A stretch of DNA of 64,000 bases from Formosa undariae (GCF_042427615.1 NZ_JBHMEZ010000013.1:1-64000); one strand, 5' to 3'; numbered from the stretch's first letter, positions 51,202-60,861 are shown. Translations and numbers: made by a program. The notes: generated by a model not told the origin, from the sequence alone.

Positions 51202-54200
51202 TTAACAGGGTAATTGTATTACATTCTTTACACCATATACAGCAGACACTTCTATTGTGCCATTTAATTGATGTACCATCGTTTTTACTAAATCTAATCC
51301 CAACGAAGTATCACAAATCTTTTCCAGTTCGTATCCTACACCATTATCCGCTATTATAATTTCTAATTGTCCTTTAGACAAAGAGCATTTTATGTTTAAA
51401 ACATGTGCTTCACTATACATTTTAAAGGCATACTTATAGGTGTTTGTAATTAATTCGTTTAAGATTAAACCCAGCAATGTCGTATTTACTTCACATTTAC
51501 ATTCAGGCTGTAAATCGAATTCAATTTTAAATTTCTGGGTATTCTGATCTGACAGTAAACTCAAGATTTTATTTGAAAACTCCTTTAAAAAAACAGGAAT
51601 ATCTATAATACCTTTATTCGAAGTTAAGTCATTCTGGATATAAGATATGGTTAAAATTCTATTCTTAGCTATATTCAAGATATCTTTCACCTCTTGTTCT
51701 TCTATATTTTTAGCCTGCATATTTAGTAAACTAGAAATAATTTGAAGATTATTTTTAACACGATGATTTAACTCTTTCATTAAAAACTCAATATTATCTT
51801 TCTGATCTACCATAACAGCGTGGGAAGAATTTAATTCTTTATTCTTACGAATTAAATCTTGAGTTCTAGAATTAACCAAAGCTGTTAATTTTAATTTGTC
51901 CCGTTTTAACATAGACGTTTTAAACTTGTAATACCCAATCCCGGAAAACAAGAACAGACCGACTAGCATTACTTTAAACCACGTTTCTAAATACCAAGGC
52001 GGAACAATAATTAATTGCACCGTTTTAAATTTTGTATTCCACGCACCGACATCGTTAGACGCTTTTATTTTTAACGTATAATTTCCAGGGTTTAAATTGG
52101 TATACGTTACATTATTCTTTTTCGCTGGCGGACTCCAATCTTCATCGAAATTATCTAACTTATATTGATATAAGCATTTTTCAGGATTAAGGTAGTTTAT
52201 GGCCGAGAAATTGAATGTTAAAACATTTTCTTCACTTTTAAAAAATAACGTATCCTTAAACATTTCGTTACGTTTTATAGGCTGACTAAAAAGGGCAACA
52301 GACTCTAAATACACATTAGGCAAGAACGGATTATCTACCACCTTATCCGGATTTATAATATTAAAACCGTTTATTCCACCGAAATACAACAGCCCTTTAT
52401 CATCTTTATAAAACGATTTCCCATTAAACTCATTATCCTGTAAACCGTCTTCTTTGGTGTAATTTTTAAAAGTTTTATTTTCTGGATTAAACACTGATAA
52501 TCCAAAATTTGTACTCATCCAAATTTTACCAGTATTATCTATTACAACACCATAAACAAAGTCGTTTGGAAACCCCTTCTGCTTAAAATACAATTCTGAA
52601 GTATGGTTTTTAGTATTTATATGCGTTAAGCCAGAACTTGTCCCAACCCATAAATCACCCTGACTATCTTCCGAAATTGAGAAGACACGATTATTCGTTA
52701 ATTTTAGATTATCGCTTTCACTATCGGTAAAATGATGAATAATAGTATTGGATTCAATTTGATAAAGTCCGTTATCGGTTCCCAACCAAATGCATCCTTT
52801 AGAATCAATAATTGCGGATCTTGCGCGATCAATTTGTAGACCATCAAATAAAACTGGAGTAAATAGCTCTGAAATCATATCAAATTCGTTAATACCACCA
52901 GACCAGGTAAAAATCCAAAGTTTATCTTTAGAAACCTGAAGAATTTTTAGTATTTCATCATCAGACAAACTGTTGTTGGAATCACTATGTTTCCATTGCT
53001 GAAACTTATCGGTTACGGCATCATATTTCATTAAACCATCCGAAATACCTCCAGCCCAAAGCACGTCATTTTCGTCTTTACAGAAGTCATAAGTAATGCC
53101 TCCTTTCCCCGTATCGTATAAATAATATTCCCGCGTATTCAAATTATATTTAACAGTTCCGGCATAAGTACCTAACCATAATGTGGAATCGTTAACCTTT
53201 TGAATTGGAAATACACTTATACGCTGACTTCCATATAAATCAGGCAACTCTACCCTATGACTTTCAAATTTATTCTGAAATTTATTATGGTGAAATACGC
53301 CTTCGCCTTGCGTACCGAACCATATATTACCCTGCTTATCCTCCAACACTTGTGTAAACGCCACAGAAGTATAATGTTTATTTTCCTTTACATTTTCAAA
53401 AATGATGGTTTTAAAACGATCTGTTTTAGCATTATATTTTAATATTCCATTCTTTGAAATCACATAATATTCAGAATCATTTATTTTATAGAATCCAACA
53501 ACTTCCGTTGTAATCGCTGTTTTAGTAAGACATCCTTCAGATTTATTATAAACCTCAACACCATCTTCCGAACCAATAAAAATCTGGTTTTTAGTATCAA
53601 TAAAACAGGACGTATTCTTACGTTCATAATCTAATAATGATGAAATGGTATAATCGCTTAAATTGAGTTGTAACACTCCGGACTCTTTAGTCGCCAACCA
53701 AATAATATCTTTTTTAAAACTCAGTATATCGTCTACACGATTCTCTATGGATTCATTGGGAAGATTTATAATTTTACTCGTCTTGAGGATTCTGTCGAAT
53801 AAAATAATGTGATTTTTTACGGAGAATAATAACAAATCATTATTAATCTGAAAGGCACCGTACGCATTATTTAAGTCTACTTTATTAGGTATCGGTAACA
53901 ACGAAAAAAATGTATTTTCTGAACGTTTATATCCTTGAATTCCTTTAGAATTTGTTGCAATCCAAAGTGTATCTTTTACCGATAACAAACCCCGAATATG
54001 GTCGTCTGAAATTGTCGTACTATCATCTGGTTTGGCAACATAGTTTTTAAATTCGTAACCATTAAAACGGTGTAAACCATCCTCTGTTCCAACCCATAGA
54101 TACCCCATATCGTCTAAAGCAAGAGCGGTTGTATTTAATTGTAAAAGCCCATGTTCTTGCCCTAAATAATTAATTTGTAACGTTTCTGAGTTTTGTCCAT

Positions 54201-54252
54201 TTACATTACTAATTCCGAACAGAAATAGCAATAGGACATATTCAATTCTCAA
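51202..54252 (-). CDS. propeller-type sensor histidine kinase (Reg_prop, Y_Y_Y, HisKA_2)
   Basis: A 1016-aa membrane kinase. Signal peptide (1-20); a periplasmic two-component-propeller region (about 25-640) with repeats of the form DDxGYLWVGTEDGLHRFNG, DKQGNIWFGTQGEGVFHHN, DSQGDLWVGTSSGLTHIN; a Y_Y_Y domain (about 650-750, YQYKLDNFDEDW, NPGNYTLKIKASND); TM about 757-775; and a HisKA_2 kinase with His near 827 (ELNHRVKNNLQIISSLLNMQA) and a C-terminal HATPase. Propeller sensors of this kind often detect glycans in Bacteroidota. HisKA_2 with a separate LuxR-type regulator is an uncommon pairing for this architecture, where AraC-type output is more usual. Confidence 0.88.
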   Translation of the reverse strand: MRIEYVLLLFLFGISNVNGQNSETLQINYLGQEHGLLQLNTTALALDDMGYLWVGTEDGLHRFNGYEFKNYVAKPDDSTTISDDHIRGLLSVKDTLWIATNSKGIQGYKRSENTFFSLLPIPNKVDLNNAYGAFQINNDLLLFSVKNHIILFDRILKTSKIINLPNESIENRVDDILSFKKDIIWLATKESGVLQLNLSDYTISSLLDYERKNTSCFIDTKNQIFIGSEDGVEVYNKSEGCLTKTAITTEVVGFYKINDSEYYVISKNGILKYNAKTDRFKTIIFENVKENKHYTSVAFTQVLEDKQGNIWFGTQGEGVFHHNKFQNKFESHRVELPDLYGSQRISVFPIQKVNDSTLWLGTYAGTVKYNLNTREYYLYDTGKGGITYDFCKDENDVLWAGGISDGLMKYDAVTDKFQQWKHSDSNNSLSDDEILKILQVSKDKLWIFTWSGGINEFDMISELFTPVLFDGLQIDRARSAIIDSKGCIWLGTDNGLYQIESNTIIHHFTDSESDNLKLTNNRVFSISEDSQGDLWVGTSSGLTHINTKNHTSELYFKQKGFPNDFVYGVVIDNTGKIWMSTNFGLSVFNPENKTFKNYTKEDGLQDNEFNGKSFYKDDKGLLYFGGINGFNIINPDKVVDNPFLPNVYLESVALFSQPIKRNEMFKDTLFFKSEENVLTFNFSAINYLNPEKCLYQYKLDNFDEDWSPPAKKNNVTYTNLNPGNYTLKIKASNDVGAWNTKFKTVQLIIVPPWYLETWFKVMLVGLFLFSGIGYYKFKTSMLKRDKLKLTALVNSRTQDLIRKNKELNSSHAVMVDQKDNIEFLMKELNHRVKNNLQIISSLLNMQAKNIEEQEVKDILNIAKNRILTISYIQNDLTSNKGIIDIPVFLKEFSNKILSLLSDQNTQKFKIEFDLQPECKCEVNTTLLGLILNELITNTYKYAFKMYSEAHVLNIKCSLSKGQLEIIIADNGVGYELEKICDTSLGLDLVKTMVHQLNGTIEVSAVYGVKNVIQLPC

Positions 54253-54323
54253 ATACCTGTAAGCGTTTTGGTTAGTTAGGTTACTAAAGCTAATAAAAAA
54301 AACGACACTGATAAAGTTCTGAC

Positions 54324-54365
54324 AAAAAAATAAGCATAACTACGTAGTGTAATTATGCTTATTAT
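54324..54365 (-). terminator. intrinsic terminator after folD
   Basis: AATAAGCATAA and TTATGCTTATT form an 11-bp stem around an inner ACTAC/GTAGT-like loop; the A-run at 54324-54330 gives the T-run for the minus strand. Confidence 0.8.
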
Positions 54366-54386
54366 TATCTATTTTCAAGAGTTGGC

Positions 54387-55271
54387 TTATGCCTTAACGC
54401 GATGTCTTTCACATGCCAATAATGTATTTTTCAACAACATGGCAATAGTCATCGGACCAACACCACCTGGTACTGGAGTAATATAACTAGCTTTTTTGCT
54501 CACGTTAGCAAAATCTACATCACCTGTAATTCTGTATCCTTTTTCTTTTGTATCGTCCGCTACACGGGTAATTCCAACATCTATAATTACCACATCGTCC
54601 TTAACCATTTCTGCTTTTAAGAAATTAGGAACACCTAAAGCCGAAATAATAATATCTGCCTGAGATGTGATTTGTGTAATATTTTTTGTATGACTGTGTG
54701 TAAGTGTTACTGTAGAGTTTCCTGGAAAACCTTTTCTTCCCATTAAAATACTCATTGGGCGACCTACAATATGAGAACGACCAATAACGACCGTATGCTT
54801 CCCACTCGTTTCTACACCGTAACGTTCTAGTAACTCTAAAATCCCGAATGGTGTAGCAGGAATAAAAGTAGTCATATCTAACGCCATTTTACCGAAGTTA
54901 GCTGGATGAAAACCATCTACATCTTTATCCGGATTTACAGCTAATAAAACCTTTTGAGTATCAATTTGATCTGGTAAAGGTAATTGAACAATATACCCAT
55001 CGATTTCAGGACTATCGTTTAGTTCTTTTATCTTATCTAACAGCTCAACTTCACTCGTTGTACTAGACATTTTAACTAATGTAGATTCGAAACCCACGCG
55101 TTCACAAGCACGAACTTTACTTCCTACATAAGTTAAACTAGCACCATCATTACCAACAATAATTGCTGCTAAATGTGGAACTTTTTCACCTTTAGCTTTC
55201 ATTTTCTTTACTTGCTCGGTGATTTCATCTTTAATATCGTTACTAACCTTTTTTCCGTCTAAAATTGTCAT
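54387..55271 (-). CDS. folD: methylenetetrahydrofolate dehydrogenase/cyclohydrolase
   Basis: Bifunctional one-carbon enzyme converting 5,10-methylene-THF to 10-formyl-THF. The 294-aa protein has AAIIVGNDGASLTYVGSKVRACERVG with the catalytic Lys, YIVQLPLPDQI, DKDVDGFHPANFG, VIGRSHIVGRPMSILM for NADP and the C-terminal PVPGGVGPMTIAMLLKNT. Usual length. It lies 183 bp downstream of ffh on the same strand. Confidence 0.95.
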   Translation of the reverse strand: MTILDGKKVSNDIKDEITEQVKKMKAKGEKVPHLAAIIVGNDGASLTYVGSKVRACERVGFESTLVKMSSTTSEVELLDKIKELNDSPEIDGYIVQLPLPDQIDTQKVLLAVNPDKDVDGFHPANFGKMALDMTTFIPATPFGILELLERYGVETSGKHTVVIGRSHIVGRPMSILMGRKGFPGNSTVTLTHSHTKNITQITSQADIIISALGVPNFLKAEMVKDDVVIIDVGITRVADDTKEKGYRITGDVDFANVSKKASYITPVPGGVGPMTIAMLLKNTLLACERHRVKA

Positions 55272-55454
55272 GTTTTTATTCGTCTTCAGTTTGCAGTTTT
55301 CAGTCTACAGTTTATTAATTACATTCCAAACTTACTTGGATTACTAATCCTAAAATGGATTAGTCTTAATATTTATATTGTTACAATTGATTTTCTTTAG
55401 TGAGGCTTTAATTCAGTTAAACAATGAACTAACAACCAACACCTAAAAACCAAT

Positions 55455-56783
55455 TTATTTCATATTTTTCATGGCTTGCATCATTCGTTTTCCGCCACCG
55501 CCTTGCATCATTTTCATCATTTTGCTCATTTGGTCGAACTGCTTTAACAACTGATTTACTTGTTGTACAGACGTCCCCGAACCTTTACCAATACGTTTTT
55601 TTCTACTCGCATTAATAACTGAAGGATTTGTACGCTCATGAACAGTCATAGAATGAATAATCGCCTCGATATGTTTAAAAGCATCATCGTCGATATCGAT
55701 ATCTTTCATCATTTTTCCAGCACCAGGAATCATTCCAACAAGGTCTTTCATGTTCCCCATTTTCTTGATTTGCTGAATCTGACTTAAGAAATCATCGAAT
55801 CCGAATTGGTTCTTTGCAATCTTCTTTTGAAGCTTTCTTGCTTCCTCTTCATCAAACTGCTCTTGAGCACGTTCAACAAGAGAAACAACATCTCCCATTC
55901 CAAGAATACGATCTGCCATACGAGATGGATAGAAAACATCGATAGCTTCCATTTTCTCACCTGTACCAATAAACTTAATGGGTTTATCGACTACTGATTT
56001 AATAGAAATTGCAGCTCCACCACGCGTATCACCATCTAATTTTGTAAGAATAACACCGTCAAAATTTAAAACATCGTTAAATGCTTTTGCTGTATTTACG
56101 GCATCTTGACCTGTCATAGAATCTACAACAAATAACGTTTCTTGTGGTTGAACGGCTTTATGAATTTCAGAAATTTCGGCCATCATCGCTTCATCTACAG
56201 CTAAACGACCTGCGGTATCAATAATAACCACATTGTATCCGTTTGCTTTGGCATGAGCAACACCCGCTTTTGCAATAGCAACGGGATCATTATTTCCTTT
56301 ATCACTAAAAACATCAACATTAATCTGACCTCCAACTACATGTAATTGATCGATTGCCGCAGGACGATACACATCACAGGCCACCAATAAAGGTTTCTTT
56401 GTTTTTTTAGTTTTAAGGTAGTTTGCTAATTTTCCTGAGAACGTAGTCTTACCTGAACCTTGTAAACCAGACATTAAAATAATGCTAGGTGTACCAGACA
56501 AATTAATACCTTCGGCATCTCCTCCCATTAATTCGGTTAATTCGTCTTTAACGATTTTAACCATTAATTGACCGGGTTGTAATGCTGTTAATACATCCTG
56601 TCCAAGTGCTTTATCTTTTACTCTATTAGTAAAATCTTTAGCGATTTTAAAGTTAACATCGGCATCTAATAAAGCACGACGTACTTCTTTCAAGGTTTCT
56701 GCAACATTAACTTCCGTTATACTTCCATGTCCCTTAAGAACGTGTAACGCTTTATCTAACTTCTCACTTAAATTATTAAACAT
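55455..56783 (-). CDS. ffh: signal recognition particle protein Ffh (SRP54)
   Basis: GTPase that delivers nascent membrane proteins to SecYEG. The 442-aa protein shows the N domain, the G domain with GLQGSGKTTFSGKLA, DTAGR, VDSMTGQDA, TKLDGDTRGGAA, and a methionine-rich M domain (KMGNMKDLVGMIPG, QFDQMSKMMKMMQGGGGKRMMQAMKNMK) that binds the SRP RNA and signal peptides. All expected parts are present. The SRP RNA gene was not found in this window. Confidence 0.96.
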   Translation of the reverse strand: MFNNLSEKLDKALHVLKGHGSITEVNVAETLKEVRRALLDADVNFKIAKDFTNRVKDKALGQDVLTALQPGQLMVKIVKDELTELMGGDAEGINLSGTPSIILMSGLQGSGKTTFSGKLANYLKTKKTKKPLLVACDVYRPAAIDQLHVVGGQINVDVFSDKGNNDPVAIAKAGVAHAKANGYNVVIIDTAGRLAVDEAMMAEISEIHKAVQPQETLFVVDSMTGQDAVNTAKAFNDVLNFDGVILTKLDGDTRGGAAISIKSVVDKPIKFIGTGEKMEAIDVFYPSRMADRILGMGDVVSLVERAQEQFDEEEARKLQKKIAKNQFGFDDFLSQIQQIKKMGNMKDLVGMIPGAGKMMKDIDIDDDAFKHIEAIIHSMTVHERTNPSVINASRKKRIGKGSGTSVQQVNQLLKQFDQMSKMMKMMQGGGGKRMMQAMKNMK

Positions 56784-57133
56784 AAATTTTCATCAAATTT
56801 TAAGAAACGCAAATTTAATGATTTGATGTGTATTAATGAAGATTTGACCCATAAAAAACTAAAGACGATTAATTAGCGTTAAAATTCTGCTTTTTACGTC
56901 AATAAATCGAGACTAAAGATCCGTACACTTACAGCATACACTATCACTTTGTTAGAAAATCGATAAATTAATTATGATAATGTCATTTATTTATTGATTT
57001 TTTCTTTGATATAAAATATTAATCGTTATTTTTGGTAAACCAATCTGGTTTTCCAATTTGGTTTTCCAGATGAATTTTATAATCACACGGTTAACAAAAA
57101 GATTTTAAACGCTTTATTATTTTGAATTAGTCT
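56784..57133. other. intergenic region upstream of ffh with a triple operator-like array
   Basis: About 350 bp between ffh and the UDG-like gene, both on the minus strand. No gene is visible; the only strong signal is the 13-bp tandem array described separately. Confidence 0.5.
57033..57071. promoter_or_regulatory. three TGG-N4-CCA palindromes at an exact 13-bp period
   Basis: TGGTAAACCAATC, TGGTTTTCCAATT and TGGTTTTCCAGAT follow each other without a gap, starting at 57033, 57046 and 57059. Each contains TGG-N4-CCA; the first is fully palindromic (TTGGTAAACCAA). The shape is that of a multimeric operator, but no obviously regulated gene lies next to it. Confidence 0.5.
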
Positions 57134-57787
57134 TTAAAAAAAATTACGGTATTGCAATACTCGGAAATCGAATGTATTGAAGTTAGAATTAGTTTGTTTA
57201 ATTTGTTTGTAACATGGCATGCCGCCAACAGCTCTATTAGCAGCACCGGAGGGTGCTGTTAAAGAGACTGTTTTTATTAGTCTTCCTTCATACATAAAAC
57301 TATGAATACGTGGCACCTCATCGTTTTCTACCTCAAGGGACAACCCATAACTTTTTAAGTGTTTCCTGAAAAAATATTCTGGACCATTTTTACTATTTCC
57401 TCCAGTAAATAACAAGGTATCGACTTTAGGATGATTTTTTAAATAGCCGATAACATCTCGCAATTCTATATTTCTCATTCCTAAGTCTGAAGCATCTATT
57501 TTCTCGCACTCTGCACTTTCAACAATATCACAAATTCCGATTCCTTTAGAATTTAAGAAATCTTTACGTTGCAGAATTGCAGCCTCTGTAGTTTCAAATT
57601 TTAATTTTAAATCGAAAATAGTATTTAAAACAGGCCAAAGCAGACCATCTATACTTCCGTAACAAAAGTTAACATCGCCAGGTTTTAATTCGCCCATAGA
57701 AAATCTTGGAGGTGGTAAAGTCCCAACTATTAACTTGGTTGCATTTTCTGGAATAAATGGTGCATAAGGATGCCGATGCTTAAACAT
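57134..57787 (-). CDS. uracil-DNA-glycosylase-superfamily protein
   Basis: A 217-aa protein with the UDG fold signatures: LIVGTLPPPRF near 19-29 (motif 1, where MUG-type enzymes have GINPG), VDTLLFTGGNSKNGPEYFF in the middle, and VSLTAPSGAANRAVGG near 175-190 (motif 2, like the PSPSG of MUG or TDG). It is probably a base-excision glycosylase for uracil or hypoxanthine; the substrate is uncertain. Single gene on the minus strand, divergent from the THX gene. Confidence 0.75.
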   Translation of the reverse strand: MFKHRHPYAPFIPENATKLIVGTLPPPRFSMGELKPGDVNFCYGSIDGLLWPVLNTIFDLKLKFETTEAAILQRKDFLNSKGIGICDIVESAECEKIDASDLGMRNIELRDVIGYLKNHPKVDTLLFTGGNSKNGPEYFFRKHLKSYGLSLEVENDEVPRIHSFMYEGRLIKTVSLTAPSGAANRAVGGMPCYKQIKQTNSNFNTFDFRVLQYRNFF

Positions 57788-57831
57788 TGTTTTGTAGTTT
57801 TATCTAAAATTAGTATTTTAAAAGAAAAACA

Positions 57832-57969
57832 ATGGCTAGAGGAGATAAAAAAACCAAACGTGGAAAAATTAACCGAGGAACTTACGGTGTAAAACGACCA
57901 AGAATAAAGAAAAAAGTACGCGCAGAAGATAAAATTAACGTAGACAAAGATCCGACAGTAAAGCGATAA
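57832..57969 (+). CDS. 30S ribosomal protein THX
   Basis: A very short gene (45 aa) reading MARGDKKTKRGKINRGTYG and then VKRPRIKKKV, the pattern of the Thx/THX small-subunit protein of Bacteroidota and Thermus (DKKTKRGKI...GSYGVRRPRKK). It is highly basic, and binds at the top of the 30S head in Thermus. The ATG at 57832 is the only sensible start. Its stop is directly followed by the stop of the opposing membrane protein gene, with no spacer. Confidence 0.88.
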   Translation: MARGDKKTKRGKINRGTYGVKRPRIKKKVRAEDKINVDKDPTVKR

Positions 57970-58308
57970 CTATTGCTTTACTTGTTCTCCAAATCGTTTT
58001 CCAAATTTGTATGCTATAAAAATAGTTATCACGATTATAGTGATTGTACTAAACACATAAAGGGAATATACTAAAACATCGTCTTTAGAATTAAAGCAGA
58101 AATCTGAAAACAAACACGCTTCTAACTTCTTCTGAGATCCAACCGTTAGGGATAAACTTGCTAGAAAAGTGACCAAAATTACGGAAACTATATATTTAGC
58201 AGTCGACTTCTTTGGTGTTTTACCAGTGGGTTTAAACGCTTTTCGTTGGTCTTCAGATCGTTTATTATCTTGTAAAGACCAACTCGGTTTTTGTTGAGAA
58301 TTGCTCAT
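57970..58308 (-). CDS. small two-helix membrane protein
   Basis: A 112-aa protein: polar, charged N-terminus (1-36: QQKPSWSLQDNKRSEDQRKAFKPTGKTPKKS), first helix about 37-56, a short loop with two Cys (LEACLFSDFCFN), and second helix about 78-100 with a basic end. No family is recognised. Its start lies 44 bp inside the 3' end of yaaA, so it is translated from within the yaaA message, and its stop touches the THX stop. Confidence 0.65.
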   Translation of the reverse strand: MSNSQQKPSWSLQDNKRSEDQRKAFKPTGKTPKKSTAKYIVSVILVTFLASLSLTVGSQKKLEACLFSDFCFNSKDDVLVYSLYVFSTITIIVITIFIAYKFGKRFGEQVKQ

Positions 58309-59023
58309 CGTATCTGTAGTTTTCGTAGTTAAAACCTTTTAAATCTTCAATCGTATTGGCATCGGTATCTATAACATAACGTGCCATTAATCCTCTTGCT
58401 AACTTAGCATAAGTCGCGATCATTTTATACTCACCATTCTTGAAGTTTTTAAAAGTCGCCGTTATTACAGGAACTTTTAATGACTTCACATCTACTGCTT
58501 TAAAATACTCGTTACTTGCCAAATTTAGAAACAATTCACCGTCTTCTAATTCCTCATTTAAAGCAGAAACTAGAGACTTTTTCCAGAATTCGTATAAATT
58601 CTTTTTTGTCCCAACAGGTAATTTGGTTCCCATCTCTAAACGGTAAGCCTGCATTAAATCGAACGGTTTTAACACGCCATAAAGTCCAGATATAATTCGG
58701 ACCGTATTTTGAAGTTTCCCTAATTTATCTTCAGGAATAGAATACGCATCAAAACCACGATAGACATCGCCGCTAAACGCATAAATCGCTTGCCTTGCGT
58801 TATCTTCTGTAAATGGTAATTCCCACTCCTGATTTCTCTGATAGTTTAACTGACTTAGAGCTTCAGAAATTTTCATTAATTCAGATAAATCTTTAGCCGA
58901 TTTCTTTTTTACCACCTTATTTAAACGTTCTGCTTCTTTTAAAAAGATAGCTTCTGTTGAAACATTGGAAGGTAATTTACGATCAAAATCTAAAGACTTC
59001 GCTGGAGATATTACTAATTTCAT
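58265..59023 (-). CDS. yaaA: peroxide stress protein YaaA
   Basis: A 252-aa protein of the UPF0246/YaaA family, which lowers free iron and protects DNA in oxidative stress in E. coli. Motifs: MKLVISPAKSLDF at the start, AIYAFSGDVYRGFDAYSI near 85-102, RIISGLYGVLKPFDLMQAYRLEMGTKL near 112-138, and LNLASNEYFKAVD. ATG codons at 59029 and 59023 are both possible; the second gives the family-typical MKLVISPAKS. Overlaps the small membrane protein gene by 44 bp. Confidence 0.92.
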   Translation of the reverse strand: MKLVISPAKSLDFDRKLPSNVSTEAIFLKEAERLNKVVKKKSAKDLSELMKISEALSQLNYQRNQEWELPFTEDNARQAIYAFSGDVYRGFDAYSIPEDKLGKLQNTVRIISGLYGVLKPFDLMQAYRLEMGTKLPVGTKKNLYEFWKKSLVSALNEELEDGELFLNLASNEYFKAVDVKSLKVPVITATFKNFKNGEYKMIATYAKLARGLMARYVIDTDANTIEDLKGFNYENYRYDEQFSTKTELVFTR

Positions 59024-59155
59024 GGGCATGGGATATTATAATTCTATGTTCTAATTAACCTTAACTTTAAGATCGTTCAAATTTACAATTCTAACCACTC
59101 AAGAGCTATAGATAATTACTGTTATTTCTTATTTTAGAATAACATTTTCTTATAT

Positions 59156-60196
59156 CTATTCAAACTCCTGATGCTTCACATAATGTTGCCATTTTGCGAT
59201 GCATTGTTGCATATCTTCAGGAATATCGGTATTAAAACGCATAAACTCTTTTGTTCTAGGGTGTTCGAATCCTAATGTTTTAGCATGTAGCGCCTGTCTT
59301 GGTAAGATTTTAAAACAATTATCTACAAACTGCTTATATTTAGTAAATGTTGTTCCTTTTAAAATACGTTCACCACCATAACGTTCATCGTTAAATAAGG
59401 TATGTCCAATATGTTTCATGTGCACACGAATTTGGTGTGTACGTCCTGTTTCTAACTTACAAGACACCAAAGTTACATATCCTAAACGCTCTATTACCTT
59501 ATAATGGGTAACGGCTGGTTTTCCTTTATCTTCATCGTCTCCGAAAAACACAGTGTTTTGAAGTCTGTTTTTAGGATGACGTCCAATATTACCTTCCACA
59601 GTACCTTCTTCTTCTTCCACATTTCCCCAAACAATCGCTACGTATTCACGCTCCGATGTTTTTTCTGCAAATTGTAAAGACAAGTAGGCCATAGCTTCTT
59701 CCGTCTTAGCAACCACTAACAATCCGCTAGTATCCTTATCTATTCTATGCACCAAACCTGGGCGACCAGAAGAGTTTTCTGGAAGATTATCGAAATGATA
59801 AATCAAAGCATTTATTAAGGTTCCCGAATAATTACCATGACCAGGATGTACTACCATTCCGGCTGGTTTATTCACGACTAACAAATCGTCGTCTTCGTAA
59901 ACGATATCTATTGGAATATTCTCCCCAACAAGTAAATTCTCGTACGGTGGATGCGCAAAAAGTACTTTTATAACATCGTTACCTTTTACTTTATAATTAG
60001 ATTTAACGGCAACGCCGTTAACAAAAATATTTCCAGATTTTGCCGCAGCCTGAATTTTACTTCGGGTTGCATTTTCAACAAAATTCATTAAATACTTATC
60101 AATACGAAGTGGCGATTGCCCCTTTTCTGCTGTAAACGCGTAATGCTCGTAAAGCTCGTCTTCGGCCTCTTCGTTTTGTGGTGTATACTCACTCAT
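59156..60196 (-). CDS. rluD: 23S rRNA pseudouridine synthase, RluD family
   Basis: A 346-aa RluA/RluD-type enzyme with N-terminal S4 domain (about 28-90: LRIDKYLMNFVENATRSKIQAAAKSGNIFVNG) and catalytic domain with VNKPAGMVVHPGHGNYSGTLINAL, the active-site Asp in GLVHRIDKDTSGLLVVAK, and LETGRTHQIRVHMKHIGH. RluD makes the pseudouridines of 23S helix 69 and helps late subunit assembly. It lies 3 bp after the PASTA protein gene. Confidence 0.92.
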   Translation of the reverse strand: MSEYTPQNEEAEDELYEHYAFTAEKGQSPLRIDKYLMNFVENATRSKIQAAAKSGNIFVNGVAVKSNYKVKGNDVIKVLFAHPPYENLLVGENIPIDIVYEDDDLLVVNKPAGMVVHPGHGNYSGTLINALIYHFDNLPENSSGRPGLVHRIDKDTSGLLVVAKTEEAMAYLSLQFAEKTSEREYVAIVWGNVEEEEGTVEGNIGRHPKNRLQNTVFFGDDEDKGKPAVTHYKVIERLGYVTLVSCKLETGRTHQIRVHMKHIGHTLFNDERYGGERILKGTTFTKYKQFVDNCFKILPRQALHAKTLGFEHPRTKEFMRFNTDIPEDMQQCIAKWQHYVKHQEFE

Positions 60197-60199
60197 AAT

Positions 60200-60757
60200 T
60201 TAATTTGGTCTATTACCGTTTCCTAACACTAAATCGATTTTAGATGTTTTAGGCAACATATCGCCCGACTTTATTTCTTCACCTTCATGAGACACTTCTA
60301 AAACCATGTCTTTTCCAATATTGTCTACATATCTAATCGTTCCTACTAAAAAGCCTAAGGCTTCTAAAGTTGGTTTAGCCTGTCGGAATGTGCGATCTGT
60401 TAATTCTGGCACTAACACTTTTCTATATCCTGAAGGATTAAGTGTAATGTAAATTTTTCTATCTTCTTTTACCTTAAATCCTGCTTTAGGATCTTGTTCT
60501 ATAACTGCAAATTTAGGATAATCTGGATTGTAATTCGCAGAATCCTGAATCTCCATAACTAATCTGTTTTTTTCTAATTCCGCTTTAGCTACAGAAATAG
60601 ACGTTCCTGTTAAATCTGGAACCGTCTCGAATTCACCATGATTTGTGGTACTGTCTAACCACTTCAACATTAAATAACTAATCACAAAAATTGCGACTAC
60701 AGCCAAGAGTAAATTCAGAAAAAAAGTTTTACTCGTAAGAAATTTTATAAAGCTCAT
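60200..60757 (-). CDS. membrane-anchored PASTA-domain protein
   Basis: A 185-aa protein: short cytosolic start, one TM (about 13-33), then two PASTA domains (about 45-105: FETVPDLTGTSISVAKAELEKNRLVM.. QDPKAGFKVKEDRKIYITLN; about 112-178: VLVPELTDRTFRQAKPTLEALGFLVG.. SGDMLPKTSKIDLVLG). PASTA domains bind muropeptides or beta-lactam-like ligands in kinases and PBPs. No kinase part is present. It is cotranscribed with rluD, as in many Bacteroidota, and divergent from ddl. The ATG at 60757 (MSFIKF) is chosen over the upstream TTG. Confidence 0.88.
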   Translation of the reverse strand: MSFIKFLTSKTFFLNLLLAVVAIFVISYLMLKWLDSTTNHGEFETVPDLTGTSISVAKAELEKNRLVMEIQDSANYNPDYPKFAVIEQDPKAGFKVKEDRKIYITLNPSGYRKVLVPELTDRTFRQAKPTLEALGFLVGTIRYVDNIGKDMVLEVSHEGEEIKSGDMLPKTSKIDLVLGNGNRPN

Positions 60758-60861
60758 GAAATAGAATTTGATTGGCAAAGATATAAAAACCGTTCTGTTT
60801 TTACTTTTGATTAATAAATGATATTTTAGCTAAACGATTATTTCTTTTAATTGTTATTATT

